Under the pieces are notes generated by a model that was not told the DNA's origin, ran no database searches, and was given only the letters and a program-made list of their open reading frames with translations. DNA of 64,000 nt from CAMBDS01 sp964355675 (GTDB lineage: Bacteria; Electryoneota; AABM5-125-24; Hatepunaeales; Hatepunaeaceae), in the NCBI GenBank assembly GCA_964355675.1, contig CAYHEC010000009.1, positions 1 to 64,000 on the forward strand. The letters are read 5' to 3'. A program made the position numbers and the translations under genes. Positions 1 to 7,822 of this stretch are shown in pieces (position 1 is the stretch's first letter; the number at the start of each line of letters is the position of its first letter).

Positions 1-28
1 GGTGAGGCGGACAGCTGTCCGCCTCACC
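1..28. repeat. Perfect 28-bp palindrome inside a gene
   Basis: Half-arm GGTGAGGCGGACAG followed by its exact reverse complement. It is read in frame by the partial minus-strand gene (peptide GEADSCPPH). Confidence 0.85.
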
Positions 29-1879
29 GAAGAACCGCCACTCCAGCGTCGTCTCGTCAAACCGCGCAACCTCCCCATCGACCAGCCAGGTAATCGACCA
101 CGCAACTGAATCAGGCTCGCTCGGCACAACCTCAAACCGCACAAGGCTGTCGGGCAAGACTTCAAGCGTAATGTCCTCCGGCGCAAAGCTCCAGATCGCT
201 CCCCTGACGTCCACATTCCAGACGACCGCGTCGCTCGATTGCTCCCGGTAGGCCAGCCCCTCGACGGCGTAATTACCCGACTGGAGGAAAGCGATGGTAG
301 CGCGGGGCTCCGTACCCGCGTCCTCGGGTGCTTCCTGATTATCAAGATTGCTTTTCGTCCACTGAAACTGCATGTCGTCGATACCGCCGACGGCGGCTAC
401 GGAATCGAGGGAGAAATCAACGGAAACGCCGCGGTGGAGGATGAGGTTGAGGGTGTCGGGTGTGAAGGATTGGATGTAGAGGTCGGTGACGGTGACGCGC
501 CAGTGGACGGTAATGGTGTCATCGGCATCAGACACTCTGCACTCAACTAATTGATCACCTAAGTCTCCAAATTCCACTATGGAAACTGTGTCATTGTTGA
601 CAATTACGCCGTCAAATTCGCCATTCAGCGTCCATTCATAGTCGAGGTTTTCAAAATAAGGACTGTGACCTACTGCTATAAACTCGATTTCATTGTTCAA
701 TAGTGTTACGAGAACCGTATCCTCTGGTGATCTTCGAATAAGCCTCGGGCCAAGAACATCAGACCCGAATTTGATCAACAAACCATCAAAATTTGTCACG
801 CTATCATGAACAGTCATCACCCTACCTGCCGCCACCGGTTCATCATCATTATTTATAGTGACTGAATATAGAATATTCCACGCGCTGGTATATGGATCAA
901 TTTGGTCAATCGGGCAAACATTACTCCATCGGTAAACTCCATTTCTATTGGTTCGACAGATCGCTGGTCGAATTTCGTTGTTGACCGTACACCTTCCGGA
1001 AGTCACAAATCCTCGATCTGGCATTCGAACGACAGCCTCAGCATTTCCACGATAGCCGAACTCGGTGTACAAATTATGACTCCAATCCATCTCACCGCGA
1101 CTGTTTATTTTCAACAATTTTGTCCCAGTCGAATCTTCAGATTCTCCACTGATAACGAATCCCCCATCTCCCGCTGAAGCCATTCCCGTCACACGAACTG
1201 TGCCGTTATCGACAAAATGTTGCCACCAGATCAATTCCCCATTCCCGCTTTGGACTTTAACCACCCAGACGTATCCTCTATTTATAATCTGCGGAGCTCC
1301 ATGACCTGCAACAACAACTCCGTTATCGGTTTCCCTAAGCGCAATAAAATTTCCGAATCGAACCTGGTTATACAATCGCGTCCAAATCTCCTCCCCTGCC
1401 CCATTAATGCAACTTATCTGTGCCAGTCCTCCACTGTAACCAGCCAGAACGAAAACTCCATTTTTTAGCTCAATTACTGCGTTGCATCGTCCGTTGCCAT
1501 AGCTTTCACGCCATATCAAGTCGCCGTCACTGCTGACTCGCAAGGCATGAAATTCCAGTCGGTCGCCCCCACCAACGACAAAATCGCCGTTGTCCGCCTC
1601 GATGACAGATTTTGCTATACCGCGGTACGATTCATAGGTTCGACGCCAGATTTCATCTCCGTTGTCATCCACATGAACCAGAATTAGATCGGAGTCCCAT
1701 TGATCGTCGCCCCATGCATAGCCGCACATGATGTAGCTTCCATCTGATACGGAGTAGATGTCAGAAAATACATCCGTTCCACCGCCATCGTAATTTTTTA
1801 TCATCTCGAAACGCGGCTGGGCTACAAGCGCTGACGCCAAAATCGAATTTGACAGGATAGTATAGAATCTATTGCGCAC
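1..1879 (-). CDS. Large exported protein, 3' end outside window
   Basis: An uninterrupted minus-strand frame of about 626 codons starts with GTG at 1879 and runs off the left edge without a stop. GTG is chosen because AAGGA lies about 8 bases upstream and the first residues (MRNRFYTILSNSILASALVA) make a signal peptide; the first ATG would remove it. The N-terminal half has repeated beta-strand units of the form GDFVVGG, GGFVISGES and DRGFVTSG, typical of secreted beta-propeller proteins of type IX secretors. The C-terminal part looks like beta-sandwich modules. Two GC-rich repeat elements are read in frame: one at 296-328 (encoding EDAGTEPRAT) and a perfect 28-bp palindrome at 1-28. Export is well supported; function is unknown. 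Confidence 0.8.
   Translation of the reverse strand, partial: MRNRFYTILSNSILASALVAQPRFEMIKNYDGGGTDVFSDIYSVSDGSYIMCGYAWGDDQWDSDLILVHVDDNGDEIWRRTYESYRGIAKSVIEADNGDFVVGGGDRLEFHALRVSSDGDLIWRESYGNGRCNAVIELKNGVFVLAGYSGGLAQISCINGAGEEIWTRLYNQVRFGNFIALRETDNGVVVAGHGAPQIINRGYVWVVKVQSGNGELIWWQHFVDNGTVRVTGMASAGDGGFVISGESEDSTGTKLLKINSRGEMDWSHNLYTEFGYRGNAEAVVRMPDRGFVTSGRCTVNNEIRPAICRTNRNGVYRWSNVCPIDQIDPYTSAWNILYSVTINNDDEPVAAGRVMTVHDSVTNFDGLLIKFGSDVLGPRLIRRSPEDTVLVTLLNNEIEFIAVGHSPYFENLDYEWTLNGEFDGVIVNNDTVSIVEFGDLGDQLVECRVSDADDTITVHWRVTVTDLYIQSFTPDTLNLILHRGVSVDFSLDSVAAVGGIDDMQFQWTKSNLDNQEAPEDAGTEPRATIAFLQSGNYAVEGLAYREQSSDAVVWNVDVRGAIWSFAPEDITLEVLPDSLVRFEVVPSEPDSVAWSITWLVDGEVARFDETTLEWRFFGEADSCPPH
296..328. 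repeat. In-frame GC-rich palindromic element
   Basis: The core GCGGGGCTCCGTACCCGC recurs at 50911-50934 and, in related form, at 52680-52705. Here it is translated inside the exported protein. The outer word GGTAGCGC is shared with 56128 and with the 29-bp array at 3978-4224. Confidence 0.75.
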
Positions 1880-1950
1880 GGTAATTCCTTGTTCTTAGAC
1901 GTTGGGAATGATGGTGGGAGCAGTCAATGACCGCTTCCACCATTTTCTTT

Positions 1951-2310
1951 CTACCTCAAGGGACCGATATAGATGAACCACTCGCCGAGCTCATTATCAA
2001 CTCCGTTGATCTCTTCGCCACAAATGATAACGGGATCAGAGAACCAGACGGATGGTGACGCTTCAACCCTCCAGTTCGTGGCCGCCGCGTCTGGAGCGAA
2101 AGTGATTTCCCAGTTCCCTGTCTCGTCGTTAAAAACCATTGGAACTTCGTCATAATCAACCTCACCGTTGAATGTGTACAAAACAAATGACATCTGGGAC
2201 TCGAGACCTTCGCCCCACTGTACACTAGCCGTCCATTCAGTTGATTTTGCTGTTCCACTCAACCCAAGCACGAGACAGAGCGCAACCAGTAACAATTCGA
2301 ACTTCTTCAT
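1951..2310 (-). CDS. Small exported protein of unknown function
   Basis: 119 residues. The N-terminus MKKFELLLVALCLVLGLSG is a classical signal peptide, and AGAGG lies 8 bases before the ATG. The mature part (about 95 residues) is acidic, rich in Trp and beta-branched residues and has one Cys, suggesting a small secreted beta-sandwich. It lies 71 bp upstream of the large exported protein on the same strand and is probably co-transcribed with it. I do not recognise the family. Confidence 0.7.
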   Translation of the reverse strand: MKKFELLLVALCLVLGLSGTAKSTEWTASVQWGEGLESQMSFVLYTFNGEVDYDEVPMVFNDETGNWEITFAPDAAATNWRVEASPSVWFSDPVIICGEEINGVDNELGEWFIYIGPLR

Positions 2311-2440
2311 TTTAACCTCTAAACTGGAAAATAGACTCGTTTTTAAATTTTGAAGAGGAGGATTCCGTTTATCCTCTTATCGGGCAAGCCCGAACTCTTT
2401 TATAGGCTTTCAGCCGCGGCGGGCTGACAGTGGTTTATCA

Positions 2441-2490
2441 AAAAAACAGAGAACCCTCGTCCGGGTGGCTTTCAAGCTCCGGCGAGGGTT
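2441..2490 (-). terminator. Probable terminator of the hmgA transcript
   Basis: On the minus strand the stem AACCCTCG-CCGG pairs with CCGG-CGAGGGTT and is followed, after a short gap, by a run of seven T (A-run at 2441-2447 on the plus strand). It lies downstream of hmgA on its strand. Confidence 0.5.
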
Positions 2491-2700
2491 TAGTAGTCTC
2501 TAAGCTCCAGAGGTATTGGAGAGAGTTCCACTCGTTGTTATAAAATTCAGCATAGTTAAAAAGATAAAAAGTTGGCACAATCGAATAAGGTAATATGATC
2601 GTGACCGGTTACCTTCAGACGACCATTTCTAATATAGTCACCGGTTAGTTGTTTGTCAAGAGATTCCTAATTTTTTCAAATTAACTAATTGGCATAAAAT

Positions 2701-2763
2701 TGCCGTCGGGTGAGGACACCCGACGGCACATGGCGCCACTGCCGACTCGCCGGAGTCGGCAGT
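2701..2763. repeat. Two adjacent palindromic elements
   Basis: 2701-2728: arm TGCCGTCGGGTG, loop AGGA, perfect inverse arm; near-identical copies at 30185-30210 and 37837-37866. 2738-2763: arm ACTGCCGACTC with its inverse; copies at 38950-38974, 42727-42754 and 58090-58114. Confidence 0.85.
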
Positions 2764-2775
2764 ACACACGCAAAA

Positions 2776-3879
2776 TTATTCCATCCAGCTCTTCCAGTAG
2801 TCCATCCATTCCACACCCTCCGCTTCAGGCGTCAAGCGCAGAGGCCGTCTCGTGTCCAGCATGACCGCCGCCTCATCGGTGAAGACTTTGGCGTCGGTGC
2901 GACGGACAGCCTTAGGATGAGGTCCGTGGGGAAAGCCTCCGGGATGAAGCGTCACCATTCCTGATTCGATTCTTGAACGGCTGAAGAAATCGCCGTCGTG
3001 ATAAAAGAGTACTTCGTCGTAATCGACGTTGGAGTGATAGAAGGGGACCTTGACCGCGCCTTCCATAGTCTCAAGGGGACGGGGGAGGAAGCTACACAAC
3101 ACAAAACCTGCACCGACAAAGGTCGTGTGCGCAGGAGGCGGGAGGTGCATTTTGTGGCTGTTAACCGGGCAGATGTCATCGATATTGAGTCTGAAGACGA
3201 GGTTGTCGCCCTTGTACCCGACCACATCAACCGGGTTGAACGGATAAGTGAAGGTGGTAATCGCACCGAGCCGCTTGATCCTGACTTTCCACTCGCGAAC
3301 GGGCAAAGGATCAGCATAAGGCTCTGGATATTCAAGAACTGCCGGATCGTAGAGCGCGTGTTGGCCGAGCAGTCCACGATCTGGCTGTTGGAAGGGACCA
3401 TTGAAGGCTTCGATTGTCAATAAAGTCGTTGCAGTCGAAGGAACGAAGCGATAGGTTGTGCCTCGCGGCAATTGAAGGTAGTCGCCTCGGCGGTAGGGTA
3501 GTGGGCCGAGCTGTGTCTCAATTTGACCTTCACCGGAGTGCACGAACAGGACTTCGTCGGCGTCTCCGTTACGGAAGAAATGGTTCCATTCGGTCAAGAC
3601 GTTCTGAATCCCCATGGCAACGTCGTCGTTGAAGAGAAAAATCCTTCGTTCGCCATCCCCAACAGTCATTTTAAGGGGCGAGAGGGCGTGAGGGCGGAGC
3701 GGTCCTTCGATGTTCGTCCAACCGGTCGGGGGGTTGCGGTGATAGAGATGGGAGATTGGCCCCGAAAATCCGAAGCGCCCCCATTCCTCTTCGTAGGTAC
3801 CAACGGGCAGACCGGTATGCGCCCAGCGCGCGACCTTGCCCTTGATTACGTGTATATTTCGTGAGATTAAATTTTGCAT
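2776..3879 (-). CDS. hmgA: Homogentisate 1,2-dioxygenase
   Basis: Opens the ring of homogentisate to maleylacetoacetate in tyrosine catabolism, using Fe(II). The C-terminal cupin shows the metal-site motifs HSNVDYDE and HPGGFPHGPHP; counting from the longest frame (374 residues), His289, Glu296 and His325 are the likely iron ligands, with the family's 36-residue spacing between the two His. ATG at 3879 is preferred over an in-frame GTG at 3900 because AAAGAG lies just upstream. The length is that of the shorter prokaryotic homologues. hppD and a fumarylacetoacetate hydrolase-family gene lie on the same strand within 6 kb, giving the steps before and after this one. Confidence 0.93.
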   Translation of the reverse strand: MQNLISRNIHVIKGKVARWAHTGLPVGTYEEEWGRFGFSGPISHLYHRNPPTGWTNIEGPLRPHALSPLKMTVGDGERRIFLFNDDVAMGIQNVLTEWNHFFRNGDADEVLFVHSGEGQIETQLGPLPYRRGDYLQLPRGTTYRFVPSTATTLLTIEAFNGPFQQPDRGLLGQHALYDPAVLEYPEPYADPLPVREWKVRIKRLGAITTFTYPFNPVDVVGYKGDNLVFRLNIDDICPVNSHKMHLPPPAHTTFVGAGFVLCSFLPRPLETMEGAVKVPFYHSNVDYDEVLFYHDGDFFSRSRIESGMVTLHPGGFPHGPHPKAVRRTDAKVFTDEAAVMLDTRRPLRLTPEAEGVEWMDYWKSWME

Positions 3880-3977
3880 TTCCAGCTCTTTATTTTCCAC
3901 CTTGGCACAAAGATATATCGGTCATACTTTGTGTTTTTGTAACCTGATGTCTTGTCAAGGTAATAATGTTGGGTGCT

Positions 3978-4224
3978 GGTAGCGCAGCGATTTATCGCGC
4001 CTATCGTCCCAATCTCAATTTAGGCGCGATAAATCGCTACGCTACCGAATGAGCGCGATAAATCGCTACGCTACCGAATGAGCGCGATAAATTCGCTACG
4101 CTACCGAATGAGTGCGATAAATTCGCTGCGCTACCGAATGAGCGCGATAAATCGCTGCGCTACCGAATGAGCGCGATAAATCGCTGCGCTACCGAATGAG
4201 CGCGATAAATCGCTGCGCTACCGA
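3978..4224. repeat. 29-bp tandem array with inverted leading copy
   Basis: Seven head-to-tail copies of a 29-bp unit (GCGCGATAAATCGCTGCGCT followed by ACCGAATGA) fill 4024-4224, with only point or 1-bp changes. One inverted copy at 3978-4003 faces the first, so 3978-4046 can form a hairpin with an arm of about 26 bp. There are no unique spacers, so it is not a CRISPR. It sits between hmgA and a VOC gene. Confidence 0.9.
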
Positions 4225-4253
4225 TCATTATTCCCATGACAACACACAAGTAC

Positions 4254-4628
4254 TTAATTCTCTTTCTTGATTGTCTGTGAAAACCAAATTTCGTATCCGT
4301 CCGGGTCAAAGATGACGAAATCCCGGTCACCCCAGGGTTCGTCCTTGGGTGGGTTCTTTACCGGAGCGGCTTTGGTCTTAATAAGCTCGAAATATTCATC
4401 GATGTTATCCAGATGATACCCGATGAGGACGCCCTTGCCTTTCTCTTTTATCGCATGAAAATCCATGTCTTCAAGGTAATGCAGAATCAGCGGGGCGTTA
4501 CCAAACATCATAAATGCGACTTTGGGACCGTGATACTCGATGAAGGTAAAATCGAGCTTGTCGCGATAGAAGGCGACTGACCGTTCGAGATCGGTCACAT
4601 AGAGAAGGATGTATTTGAATGATCTCAT
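4254..4628 (-). CDS. VOC (glyoxalase-fold) family protein
   Basis: About 124 residues from the ATG at 4628; a TTG five codons earlier would also be in frame. It has the two beta-alpha-beta-beta-beta modules of the vicinal oxygen chelate fold, with SFKYILLYVTDLERSVAFYRD at the front and GDRDFVIFDPDGYEIWFSQ at the end. Members bind a divalent metal and act as lyases, dioxygenases or resistance proteins; the substrate cannot be read from the sequence. It belongs to a run of three VOC-type genes next to hmgA, so a role in handling aromatic or reactive intermediates is possible but unproven. Confidence 0.8.
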   Translation of the reverse strand: MRSFKYILLYVTDLERSVAFYRDKLDFTFIEYHGPKVAFMMFGNAPLILHYLEDMDFHAIKEKGKGVLIGYHLDNIDEYFELIKTKAAPVKNPPKDEPWGDRDFVIFDPDGYEIWFSQTIKKEN

Positions 4629-4707
4629 ATTGAAGGGTTGCAAGTTTTGAAAGTTTTACAGTTAGAAATCTAAAATTGAAGTCATTTTGTCCACGCGGCA
4701 ACATTCA

Positions 4708-5235
4708 TCAGATAAACTGATCGAATAGTATCGGGTTGCCGTCGGGGTCCTGTATCATGAACGACGCTGGGCCGGAGGTATTCTCGTCGGCTTCGAGTGT
4801 CATGGTTACGCCTTTGGATTTGAGTTGACGCTGAATTTCGCGGACGTCGGTGTAGGACGGCAATGTTTGCCCATTGCTGTCCCAGCCTGGATTGAAGCTC
4901 ATGATGTTTTTATCGAACATTCCCTGGAAGAGGCCGATTTTAACATCGTCGTTTTTCATGACCAACCAGTTCTGTGCCTGATCGCCGTGAACGACCGTGA
5001 ACCCGAGTTTTTCGTAAAATGCTCTCGACGCCGCGATGTCCTTTATCGCAAGGCAGACACAAAAATTGCCGAGTTGCATACTGCTGTCCTTTTGAGTAGG
5101 CTTGATTGATGTTGTATCACCGGTAGGTTCAGCATAGGCGGTATTAGTAATGCTGGAGTTCTCGATGCGCAAGACACCAAAGGCGAGCAGGATTACGATG
5201 ATCGTCAGCAGAATATTTGTATATCGACGGGACAT
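4708..5235 (-). CDS. Membrane-anchored or exported VOC family protein
   Basis: 175 residues. An N-terminal hydrophobic segment (residues 8-25, ILLTIIVILLAFGVL) and a linker to about residue 52 precede a glyoxalase-fold domain beginning FCVCLAIKDIAASRAFYEKL and ending ASFMIQDPDGNPILFDQFI. The DPDGN/FDQ ending is typical of VOC proteins. An exported or anchored VOC domain is less usual than a cytoplasmic one. It lies between two other VOC-type genes on the same strand. No specific activity can be assigned. Confidence 0.8.
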   Translation of the reverse strand: MSRRYTNILLTIIVILLAFGVLRIENSSITNTAYAEPTGDTTSIKPTQKDSSMQLGNFCVCLAIKDIAASRAFYEKLGFTVVHGDQAQNWLVMKNDDVKIGLFQGMFDKNIMSFNPGWDSNGQTLPSYTDVREIQRQLKSKGVTMTLEADENTSGPASFMIQDPDGNPILFDQFI

Positions 5236-5313
5236 TATCTTCTCAAGTATTTAACACGAAGACAGGAAGAAGTCGATTCCTGAATCTTGGTGCCTTCGTG
5301 GTTAGGGTTTTCA

Positions 5314-5745
5314 TTAATCTTGTGTCGTTGCGTAATCAACCATCCACTGGACGCCGAATTTGTCGGTGAAACTACCGTAGTAGTCGCCCCAAGGCTGGTC
5401 GGCGATAGGATGCTCGATTGTTCCACCCTTGGAAAGAGCATTGAAAATCCTGTCCGCTTCTTCCTTGCTGTCGGGATGGATATAGATATAGAAGTTGTTA
5501 CCGATCACTTGCTTCCGACCGAAGGTTTCGAGGACGTCGGCAGCCATCAGTGCGTTGTTCTGGCCGATGGGTAGGCAGATATGCATGATCTTATTTTCGT
5601 CGGACTTGGAGAAAGGTACTCCCGGAATCGGCATATCCTTAAAGCGGACAACGCTCGAAAACTCTCCGCCGAAGGCGGCCTTGTAGAAATTGAAGGCTTC
5701 CTCAGTATTACCGGGGAACATGAGATATGTATTAAGTTTTGACAT
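5314..5745 (-). CDS. PhnB-like VOC family protein
   Basis: 143 residues. The start MSKLNTYLMFPGNTEEAFNF, the central IMHICLPIGQNNALMAADV and the end WGDYYGSFTDKFGVQWMVDY are hallmarks of the PhnB/3-dmu-9_3-mt group, dimeric glyoxalase-fold proteins of unclear function often annotated as PhnB. Downstream, towards 5235, is an 80-bp gap. Upstream, the gap to the FAH-family gene consists of two copies of a 28-bp repeat. Confidence 0.85.
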   Translation of the reverse strand: MSKLNTYLMFPGNTEEAFNFYKAAFGGEFSSVVRFKDMPIPGVPFSKSDENKIMHICLPIGQNNALMAADVLETFGRKQVIGNNFYIYIHPDSKEEADRIFNALSKGGTIEHPIADQPWGDYYGSFTDKFGVQWMVDYATTQD

Positions 5746-5767
5746 TACTTATCACGGATAAGTTATA

Positions 5768-5837
5768 GACAAGCGAGACGCTTATCCTACGCGATATGGT
5801 TAAATTCTTGACAAGCGAGACGCTTATCCTACGCGAT
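5768..5837. repeat. Two direct copies of a CGCGTAGG element; one supplies a stop codon
   Basis: GACAAGCGAGACGCTTATCC plus TACGCGAT at 5768-5795 and 5810-5837. Related copies are at 38911-38945, 50937-50962 and 56414-56442. The second copy supplies the TAG stop of the FAH-family gene. Confidence 0.85.
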
Positions 5838-6755
5838 TTTGTTTACCAACCTTCCGAGCCTCTCGATCTCGATAACCACCTCATCCCCCGATTTCAACCA
5901 CAAATCATGATCGAAGCCGCGTTCAAGCAGGCAACCGAGACCTACGGTTCCCGATCCAAAAAGCTCGCCAGAGAATACTCCGGCGTTTTTAGATGCTCGA
6001 GCGATCATCTCCGGAACCGAGAAGGTTATCGTTGACCATTTGTTGTCGGAGAATTGCTCGCCGCGAACATGGGCGGTCATCTTCAGGTTGTAGCCTTTGC
6101 CTTCGCGCCGATCTTCCAGTTCATCAGGCGTTACCAGCAGGTGACCGATTGAGGTTGCGAAGTCCTTGCCTTTGGCGGGTCCCATGCTGGACGACATCTC
6201 ATGACGCTGGATGTCACGGCATGACCAATCATTCAGGATTACGTACCCGGCAATAATTTTTTCAGCTTCTTCGGGAGTCAGATCACTTCCGCTACCACCA
6301 AGTATTGTTCCAATTTCCAGCTCATAGTCCCACTTTTTCGACTCGGCGGGGAAGCGGATCTCTGCTCCAGTGGTCGAGATGGTGTTTGGGTTTGAGAAAT
6401 AGAAGACTGGAGCTTCGTACCATTCGGGATTGACTTCGAATCCGCGCAGTTTGCGGGCATTGCGCACGTGTTGTTCGAAGGCATAGAAGTCGCGGAAAGT
6501 GCCGGGACGACCGACGGGAGGCAGGAACGTGACGCCATTGCCAGCGAGGACGAATCTGTCCCGCTTTTTAGCCTCATGGATCAATTCACGCACTTTGTCG
6601 AACGACTTTGGAAAGTCTTCCAGAAGTTCTTCGATTGTTCCGCCGGGAAGGGGAGCATTCATCTGTTTGATGGTCCCGGTCAGATTTACAATTTTACCTT
6701 CAACCTCAGCGCCAAGGGAGGTCTTGCCGTCGATAATTAAGTTACAGAGTTTCAT
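5829..6755 (-). CDS. Fumarylacetoacetate hydrolase-family protein
   Basis: 308 residues. The C-terminal FAH domain (about residues 95-305) carries WDYELEIGTILG, DWSCRDIQRHE, GPAKGKDFATSIG and FGSGTVGLGCLLE, the conserved metal- and substrate-site blocks. Next to hmgA and hppD it is the likely fumarylacetoacetase of tyrosine breakdown (fumarate plus acetoacetate), although family members also act as other C-C hydrolases or decarboxylases. The last codons and the TAG stop lie inside the 28-bp repeat at 5810-5837, so the native C-terminus seems to have been overwritten. A 7-bp repeat array lies directly upstream of the start. Confidence 0.85.
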   Translation of the reverse strand: MKLCNLIIDGKTSLGAEVEGKIVNLTGTIKQMNAPLPGGTIEELLEDFPKSFDKVRELIHEAKKRDRFVLAGNGVTFLPPVGRPGTFRDFYAFEQHVRNARKLRGFEVNPEWYEAPVFYFSNPNTISTTGAEIRFPAESKKWDYELEIGTILGGSGSDLTPEEAEKIIAGYVILNDWSCRDIQRHEMSSSMGPAKGKDFATSIGHLLVTPDELEDRREGKGYNLKMTAHVRGEQFSDNKWSTITFSVPEMIARASKNAGVFSGELFGSGTVGLGCLLERGFDHDLWLKSGDEVVIEIERLGRLVNKIA

Positions 6756-6760
6756 AAAGA

Positions 6761-6799
6761 TTAATTTTTAATTTCTGATTTTTGATTTCTGATTTCTAA
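6761..6799. repeat. Heptamer tandem array upstream of the FAH-family gene
   Basis: TTAATTT x2, CTGATTT, TTGATTT, CTGATTT, then a partial unit: a 7-bp period. It begins 5 bases before the FAH-family start (minus strand) and leaves no Shine-Dalgarno sequence. Confidence 0.8.
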
Positions 6800-6816
6800 G
6801 CGATTATTCACTATTG

Positions 6817-7326
6817 TCAATCTCTTCCCCGTGATCTTCGGTCAAGGGGAACCCACCCGGCGGTGACTTTTTCGAGTGCATTGTCTTCGTCTAACTTACG
6901 GAAGCCGAAGAAAGTAAGGATGACTCCAAGGAATGTTAGAATAGGGCCGATGATCCCTTGTTCCAGCGGAATGTATCCGGGTATGACCAATGAAATGATA
7001 AACGATATATCGGCAATCCCGAGCATCACGGTATTGATCCAGAGTGAGACTCGAATACCCTTCCAAATATGCAACGCCATCCAGATTGCGAGTACGCCAT
7101 AGCCGATCAAGATCAGGGAATAGTTCAGAGCAATGTGCGAAGCCATTTCAAGGGAGGGAGTGATTTGCGATTTTTTGAGGATCTCGCCGTACATCGAGAA
7201 CATTCCGGCAGGTCCCGTTTTGATAAAACTGACGACGCCGCCCAGACTGACGATGAGGTTCAGAATGCCTCGAAAGACAAAAAACGTGGCTCCAGCGCGG
7301 ACGTAATTGTTTCTGATGATTGCCAT
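6817..7326 (-). CDS. Four-helix integral membrane protein, function unknown
   Basis: 169 residues with four predicted membrane helices (about 12-35, 65-85, 92-112 and 118-140) and a charged C-terminal tail (LDEDNALEKVTAGWVPLDRRSRGRD). There is no signal peptide and no catalytic motif I recognise. The pattern resembles small DUF-type four-helix proteins of Bacteroidetes-like genomes. It lies between the FAH-family gene and an aspartyl-protease-like gene on the same strand. Confidence 0.7.
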   Translation of the reverse strand: MAIIRNNYVRAGATFFVFRGILNLIVSLGGVVSFIKTGPAGMFSMYGEILKKSQITPSLEMASHIALNYSLILIGYGVLAIWMALHIWKGIRVSLWINTVMLGIADISFIISLVIPGYIPLEQGIIGPILTFLGVILTFFGFRKLDEDNALEKVTAGWVPLDRRSRGRD

Positions 7327-7394
7327 AGATAAGGAACCCCACCTGTTTTATGGCGGTTAATTAAGTTGAATAATATCCGTTATATGATTTGCAG

Positions 7395-7754
7395 TTACTT
7401 CAGCAACCCCGTCGTTAGCTTTTCGAGCTTTTTAGTAACCGGATTGACTCGAAGTGCCGCAGATTCCAAGATCGTCACCCCGAGAAGAGGCTCACTGCCT
7501 TCCGGGCCGAAAATCACTCTTCCCCAAGTAACTCTTCCCATGACTTTGAATTGTGCCGCGCCGAAATGGAAAGTCACTTTTCGACCGTCTGCTAATTCGT
7601 AGCGCATACTGCCTTGAGGTTCGATTCCCATAGCCTTTAACTGGTCTGAGGGCATAGATGAGTCAGTTGCTCCCGTATCCACCAGAAAGCGATCAGTCCG
7701 ACCGGCACGCCCGTCGAGTGGCGTTATCGTCACGCTTGCATACGTGTATCCCAT
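7395..7754 (-). CDS. Retroviral-type aspartyl protease-like protein (clan AA)
   Basis: 119 residues. The motif FLVDTGATDSSMP (residues 23-35) is the catalytic DTGA of single-domain retropepsin-like proteases, followed later by a hydrophobic GVTILESAAL flap/loop segment. Such small bacterial proteins are common and often sit beside toxin-antitoxin or hypothetical genes; their substrates are mostly unknown. AGGTGG lies a few bases before the ATG. Confidence 0.8.
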   Translation of the reverse strand: MGYTYASVTITPLDGRAGRTDRFLVDTGATDSSMPSDQLKAMGIEPQGSMRYELADGRKVTFHFGAAQFKVMGRVTWGRVIFGPEGSEPLLGVTILESAALRVNPVTKKLEKLTTGLLK

Positions 7755-7822
7755 TGTCCACCTCTTAAATTAGTCAATGCTTCCAATATAAGCAAAAACA
7801 TTCACTTTGGCGAGTCTGCTCT

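Larger units (their letters stand above)
2311..2775. other. Intergenic region with repeats and a hairpin
   Basis: No convincing gene. It holds a partial palindrome at 2406-2432, a hairpin at 2452-2490, an AT-rich stretch with two ACCGGTTA words (about 2604 and 2641), and two adjacent perfect palindromes at 2701-2728 and 2738-2763. Confidence 0.7.

Noticed and set aside
239..1468. Plus-strand ORFs of 83-103 codons
   Set aside because: They are antisense shadows of the long minus-strand exported-protein gene.
3978..4224. CRISPR array
   Set aside because: Units are contiguous 29-bp copies without unique spacers, and no cas gene is nearby.
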